DNA of 40,916 nucleotides, from the NCBI GenBank assembly GCA_910587285.1, contig CAJULM010000024.1, positions 1 to 40,916 of the forward strand. The letters run 5' to 3'. This DNA is from an uncultured Oscillospiraceae bacterium (GTDB lineage Bacteria > Bacillota > Clostridia > Oscillospirales > Oscillospiraceae). A program made the position numbers and the translations under genes. Below the pieces are notes generated by a model. It saw only the letters and a program-made list of their open reading frames with translations, searched no databases and was not told the DNA's origin. Below, in pieces: positions 38,485 through 40,916 of the stretch (its first letter is position 1; each line of letters opens with the position of its first letter).

Positions 38485-38685
38485 CTACTCAGAACTTCTT
38501 CCCACAAGATAATCAATACTTACATGATAATAGTCCGCCAACTGAATCAAAAACTCCACGGGAATTGTCCTTGTTCCCTTTTCATATCGGCGATAAACCT
38601 CCCGCTGGCATCCAAGGATATCGGCGACCTGCTGTTGGGTCAGGTCATGGTCTATCCGCAAATCTTCAATTCTCTGAAATTGCAT
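38485..38685 (-). CDS. Small XRE-family HTH repressor
   Basis: The product is 66 residues, a bare helix-turn-helix of the Cro/C1 type: IEDLRIDHDLTQQQVADILGCQREVYRRYEKGTRTIPVEFLIQLADYYHVSIDYLVGRSSE. There is no other domain. AGAGG lies eight bases before ATG 38685; ATG 38688 is equally readable. The frame is open back to 38862, but that part overlaps the divergent promoter and gene. Two palindromes in that promoter are its probable operators, so it should repress the neighbouring small membrane protein. Base composition here is clearly more AT-rich than in the flanking genes, suggesting recent acquisition. Confidence 0.9.
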   Translation of the reverse strand: MQFQRIEDLRIDHDLTQQQVADILGCQREVYRRYEKGTRTIPVEFLIQLADYYHVSIDYLVGRSSE

Positions 38686-38697
38686 CATATCCACCTC

Positions 38698-38755
38698 TTG
38701 ACAAATGCTATCATTTGGTGGTATTATTCCCTTCAGAATGCTACCATACGGTAGC
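38698..38755 (+). promoter_or_regulatory. Divergent promoter with two XRE operators
   Basis: TTGACA (38698-38703), an 18-base spacer and TATTAT (38722-38727) drive the plus-strand gene at 38786. GCTACCATACGGTAGC (38740-38755) is a perfect 6-4-6 palindrome just past the start point. GCTATCATTTGGTGGT (38707-38722), a weaker copy with the same left half, fills the spacer. Their centres are 33 bases apart, about three turns. Confidence 0.8.
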
Positions 38756-38785
38756 AATACACAAAAATTTAAGGAGAGGGAATTT

Positions 38786-39013
38786 ATGGACAGCATAATC
38801 TTAGGCGCATTGATTGCCGGAGCCGTTATCGGTGCAGTCCCAGCTATTTGCGGTGCAATCAAGGGAAAAATAGGACTCGGAATAGGAGGATTTTTTGCCT
38901 GCCTGGTGTGCGGTCTTATTTTAGGTATGATTCTTGCAATTCCTTGCTGCGCGTTGTTTCTTTTCTTGATTTTTAGAAATAATGAGAAAAACGGGAAAGA
39001 CGAAGCTGCCTGA
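38786..39013 (+). CDS. Small two-helix membrane protein of unknown function
   Basis: The product is 75 residues with two or three hydrophobic stretches (IILGALIAGAVIGAVPAICGAI, GLGIGGFFACLVCGLILGMILAIPCCALFLFLIF) and a charged tail NNEKNGKDEAA. GxxxG-like spacing and four cysteines are seen in the helices. AAGGAG lies nine bases before ATG 38786; the frame opens at 38705 inside the promoter. I do not recognise the family. Its tight pairing with a divergent XRE repressor resembles small accessory, immunity or toxin-like modules, but nothing in the sequence proves it. A terminator follows at 39026. Confidence 0.82.
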   Translation: MDSIILGALIAGAVIGAVPAICGAIKGKIGLGIGGFFACLVCGLILGMILAIPCCALFLFLIFRNNEKNGKDEAA

Positions 39014-39025
39014 GCTTTTCATCAA

Positions 39026-39061
39026 AAAGCCCTCCGCCAAGCGGCGGAGGGCTTTCTTTTT
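39026..39061. terminator. Bidirectional terminator between the small membrane gene and thrS
   Basis: AAAGCCCTCCGCC (39026-39038) pairs perfectly with GGCGGAGGGCTTT (39043-39055) around AAGC. CTTTTTG follows on the plus strand and a matching A/T run serves thrS on the minus strand. Confidence 0.95.
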
Positions 39062-39075
39062 GTTCCTGTACTGCT

Positions 39076-40833
39076 TTATTTGATTGCCTTGCTCTTGACC
39101 TCGTCGCCCAGCAGTTCGGCGAACTGCTCCAGGGACATGGCCCCCAAATCCTCGCCGGAGCGGCGGCGGGGGGAGACGGTACCGTTCTCCATGTCCCGGT
39201 CGCCCACCACCAGCATGAAGGGCACCTTCTCCAGAGTGGCCTCTCGAATCTTCTTGCCGATTTTCTCGCTGCGCTCGTCCACCTCGCAGCGGAAGCCCAG
39301 GTCCTCCAGCTTGGCGGCCACTTCCTTGGCGTAGCCCTCCGCCCGGTCGGTGACGGGGAGCACCTTCACCTGCACCGGGGCCAGCCACGCCGGGAACGCG
39401 CCGGCAAAGTGCTCGGTGATCACGCCGATAAACCGCTCGATGGAGCCCAGCACCACCCGGTGAATCATCACGGGGCGATGCTTCTGGCCGTCCTCTCCGG
39501 TGTACTCCAGCTCGAACCGCTCGGGGAGCTGACTGTCCAGCTGGATGGTGCCGCACTGCCAAGTACGGCCCAGGGAGTCGGCCAGATGGAAATCCAGCTT
39601 GGGGCCGTAGAAGGCCCCGTCCCCCTCGTTGACGACGAACTCCTTGCCCATTCCGGTGATGGCGTCCTTCAGGATGTCCTGGTTGCGCTCCCATTCGTCC
39701 ACGGTGCCGATGTGATCCTCCGGCATGGTGGACAGCTCGATGGTGTAGCTCAGGCCGAAGGTGGAGTACACCTCGTCGAACAGCCGCACCGTCTCCTGGA
39801 TCACGTCCTTCATCTGCTCCCGGGTCATGAACACGTGCGCGTCGTCCTGGGTGAAGCAGCGCACCCGGAACAGGCCGTGGAGGGCCCCGGACAGCTCATG
39901 GCGGTGGACAAGGCCCAGCTCGCCCACCCGCAGGGGCAGCTCCTTGTAGGAGTGGGGTTCGCTGGCATAGACCAGCATCCCGCCGGGGCAGTTCATGGGC
40001 TTGACGGCGAAATCCACGTCGTCAATGACGGTGGTATACATATTGTTCTTGTAGTGGTCCCAGTGGCCCGACCGCTCCCACAGCTGGCGGTTGAGCATGA
40101 TAGGGGTGCTGATCTCCACATAGCCGTATTTCTTGTGGATCTGCCGCCAGTAGTCGATGAGGGTGTTTTTCAGCACCATCCCCTTGGGCAGGAAGAAGGG
40201 GAAGCCGGGGCCCTCGTCTCGGAGCATGAACAGGCCCAGCTTGCGGCCCAGCTTCCGGTGGTCCCGCTTCTTGGCCTCCTCGATCTTCGCCAGGTACTCA
40301 TCCAGCTCGTCCTTCTTGGGGAAGGCCACGCCGTAGATGCGCTGGAGGGTCTCCCGGTTGGAGTCCCCCCGCCAGTATGCGGCGTTGCAGGCGGTGAGCT
40401 TCAGGGCGTTGCCCTTCACCCGGCCTGTGGAGTCCAGATGCGGCCCGGCGCACAGGTCGGTAAACTCTCCCTGCTTGTAGAAGGAAATGACCTCGCCCTC
40501 GGGCAGGTCGTTGATGAGCTCCACCTTAAACGGCTCGCCCTTGTCCTCCATGAGCTTAAGGGCCTCGGCCCGGGGCAGTTCGAACCGCTCCAGCTTCAGC
40601 TTCTCCTTGCAGATCTTCCGCATTTCGCCCTCGATCTGCTCCAAATGCTCGGGGGTAAAGGGGAAGGGGGCGTCCATGTCGTAATACCACCCCTCGTCAA
40701 TGGAGGGGCCGATGGCCAGCTTCACCTCAGGCCAAAGACGCTTCACCGCCTGGGCCATGATGTGGGAGCAAGTGTGCCAATAGGTCTTGCGGTAGGTCTC
40801 GTTTTCAAAGGTATACAGGGTTTCCTCGCTCAT
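39076..40833 (-). CDS. thrS: Threonyl-tRNA synthetase, form lacking the TGS domain
   Basis: The product is 585 residues against about 640 for the usual bacterial enzyme. The missing part is the N-terminal TGS domain: the protein starts almost directly with the editing domain (HTCSHIMAQAV, with TDLCAGPHL later). The class II catalytic core follows (PMNCPGGMLVY motif, RHELSGALHGLFRVRCFTQDDAHVF, and HRVVLGSIERFIGVI). The C-terminal anticodon-binding domain is complete (VLPVTDRAEGYAKEVAAKL). Editing and charging sites look intact, so it should be active. AAAGGAGGT eight bases before ATG 40833 fixes the start, and the leader is only about 20 bases long, so the truncation is genuine and not a missed start. 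Confidence 0.96.
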   Translation of the reverse strand: MSEETLYTFENETYRKTYWHTCSHIMAQAVKRLWPEVKLAIGPSIDEGWYYDMDAPFPFTPEHLEQIEGEMRKICKEKLKLERFELPRAEALKLMEDKGEPFKVELINDLPEGEVISFYKQGEFTDLCAGPHLDSTGRVKGNALKLTACNAAYWRGDSNRETLQRIYGVAFPKKDELDEYLAKIEEAKKRDHRKLGRKLGLFMLRDEGPGFPFFLPKGMVLKNTLIDYWRQIHKKYGYVEISTPIMLNRQLWERSGHWDHYKNNMYTTVIDDVDFAVKPMNCPGGMLVYASEPHSYKELPLRVGELGLVHRHELSGALHGLFRVRCFTQDDAHVFMTREQMKDVIQETVRLFDEVYSTFGLSYTIELSTMPEDHIGTVDEWERNQDILKDAITGMGKEFVVNEGDGAFYGPKLDFHLADSLGRTWQCGTIQLDSQLPERFELEYTGEDGQKHRPVMIHRVVLGSIERFIGVITEHFAGAFPAWLAPVQVKVLPVTDRAEGYAKEVAAKLEDLGFRCEVDERSEKIGKKIREATLEKVPFMLVVGDRDMENGTVSPRRRSGEDLGAMSLEQFAELLGDEVKSKAIK

Positions 40834-40860
40834 GGGAACGACCTCCTTTTGTTCGGGGGA

Positions 40861-40889
40861 ATTATAGCACGCGGGGGGCAGAATGTCAA
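40861..40889 (-). promoter_or_regulatory. Consensus promoter of thrS
   Basis: On the minus strand TTGACA (40889-40884), 17 bases and TATAAT (40866-40861) match the sigma-A consensus exactly. The start point is near 40855, which leaves no room for a T-box leader. Confidence 0.95.
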
Positions 40890-40916
40890 ACGAAGACTAC
40901 GATTTTAGTGCAAAAA

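Noticed and set aside
40834..40916. T-box leader for thrS
   Set aside because: The consensus promoter leaves a leader of about 20 bases, and no AGGGTGG-type T-box sequence is present.
1..40916. Replication origin, tRNA or rRNA genes, CRISPR arrays, insertion sequences
   Set aside because: Looked for dnaA-box clusters, cloverleaf-like segments, spaced direct repeats and transposase motifs; none was convincing. The parS sites suggest origin proximity but the origin is not in the window.

Overview
This window comes from a GC-rich Firmicute, most likely a gut clostridium of the Oscillospiraceae type (Flavonifractor, Intestinimonas, Lawsonibacter or Oscillibacter relatives). That placement is inferred from the gene families: a CD1871A-type CXXC protein, a lysine riboswitch, a BlaI/BlaR1-type pair, a BceAB-type ABC exporter, and feoA-feoB followed by a tiny Cys-rich membrane protein. 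It also rests on AGGAGG ribosome binding sites, TTGACA/TATAAT promoters and hairpin-plus-T terminators. I see no rRNA, tRNA, insertion sequence, prophage or CRISPR. Two perfect parS sites, 9.7 kb apart, suggest the segment lies in the origin-proximal part of the chromosome.

Layout. 1-2.3 kb: the tail of one gene, a non-coding stretch with a possible structured RNA and two terminators, then a three-gene thiol/electron module (CXXC protein, polyferredoxin-like membrane protein, TlpA-like lipoprotein). 2.3-4.1 kb (minus): a tandem-PAS protein and a REC-GGDEF diguanylate cyclase. 4.3-7 kb: a DUF5655 protein, a cation:proton antiporter and an MgtC-like protein. 7-12.2 kb: the most interesting block, a sigma-54 activator followed by a sigma-54 promoter with three palindromic upstream sites. 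This drives a beta-keto acid cleavage enzyme, a zinc-ribbon protein, a beta-hydroxyacid dehydrogenase and an AtoE-type short-chain acid transporter. Together these look like a regulated catabolic route for an unidentified 3-hydroxy acid. 12.3-19.2 kb: an RseC-like protein, BceAB-type exporter, MATE efflux pump, duplicated DUF305-like protein and a cytoplasmic GH13 enzyme.

19.3-22.6 kb (minus): an iron uptake operon, feoA-feoB-Cys-rich protein, with DtxR/IdeR-like operators on its promoter. 22.6-26.9 kb (minus): a BlaI repressor and a giant 1278-residue M56 (BlaR1-like) protein behind a doubly operated promoter. 27-31.2 kb (minus): DegV, a glycerophosphodiesterase, an MFS transporter and a HAD-IIA phosphatase. 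31.4-33.5 kb (minus): an NhaC-family transporter with an exported zinc-ribbon-like N-terminus, controlled by a lysine riboswitch. 33.5-38.3 kb (minus): thymidylate kinase, a small membrane protein, an MscS channel, the tRNA methylthiotransferase MtaB and a CBS/CorC-type membrane protein. 38.4-39.0 kb: an AT-richer islet with a divergent XRE repressor and small membrane protein. 39.1-40.9 kb (minus): threonyl-tRNA synthetase without the TGS domain, behind a consensus promoter.

The strongest undescribed-looking system is the sigma-54-controlled hydroxy-acid cassette at 6972-12175: its sensor, binding sites, promoter, enzymes and transporter are all visible together. All assignments come from reading motifs and alignment by eye. 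No database search was run.
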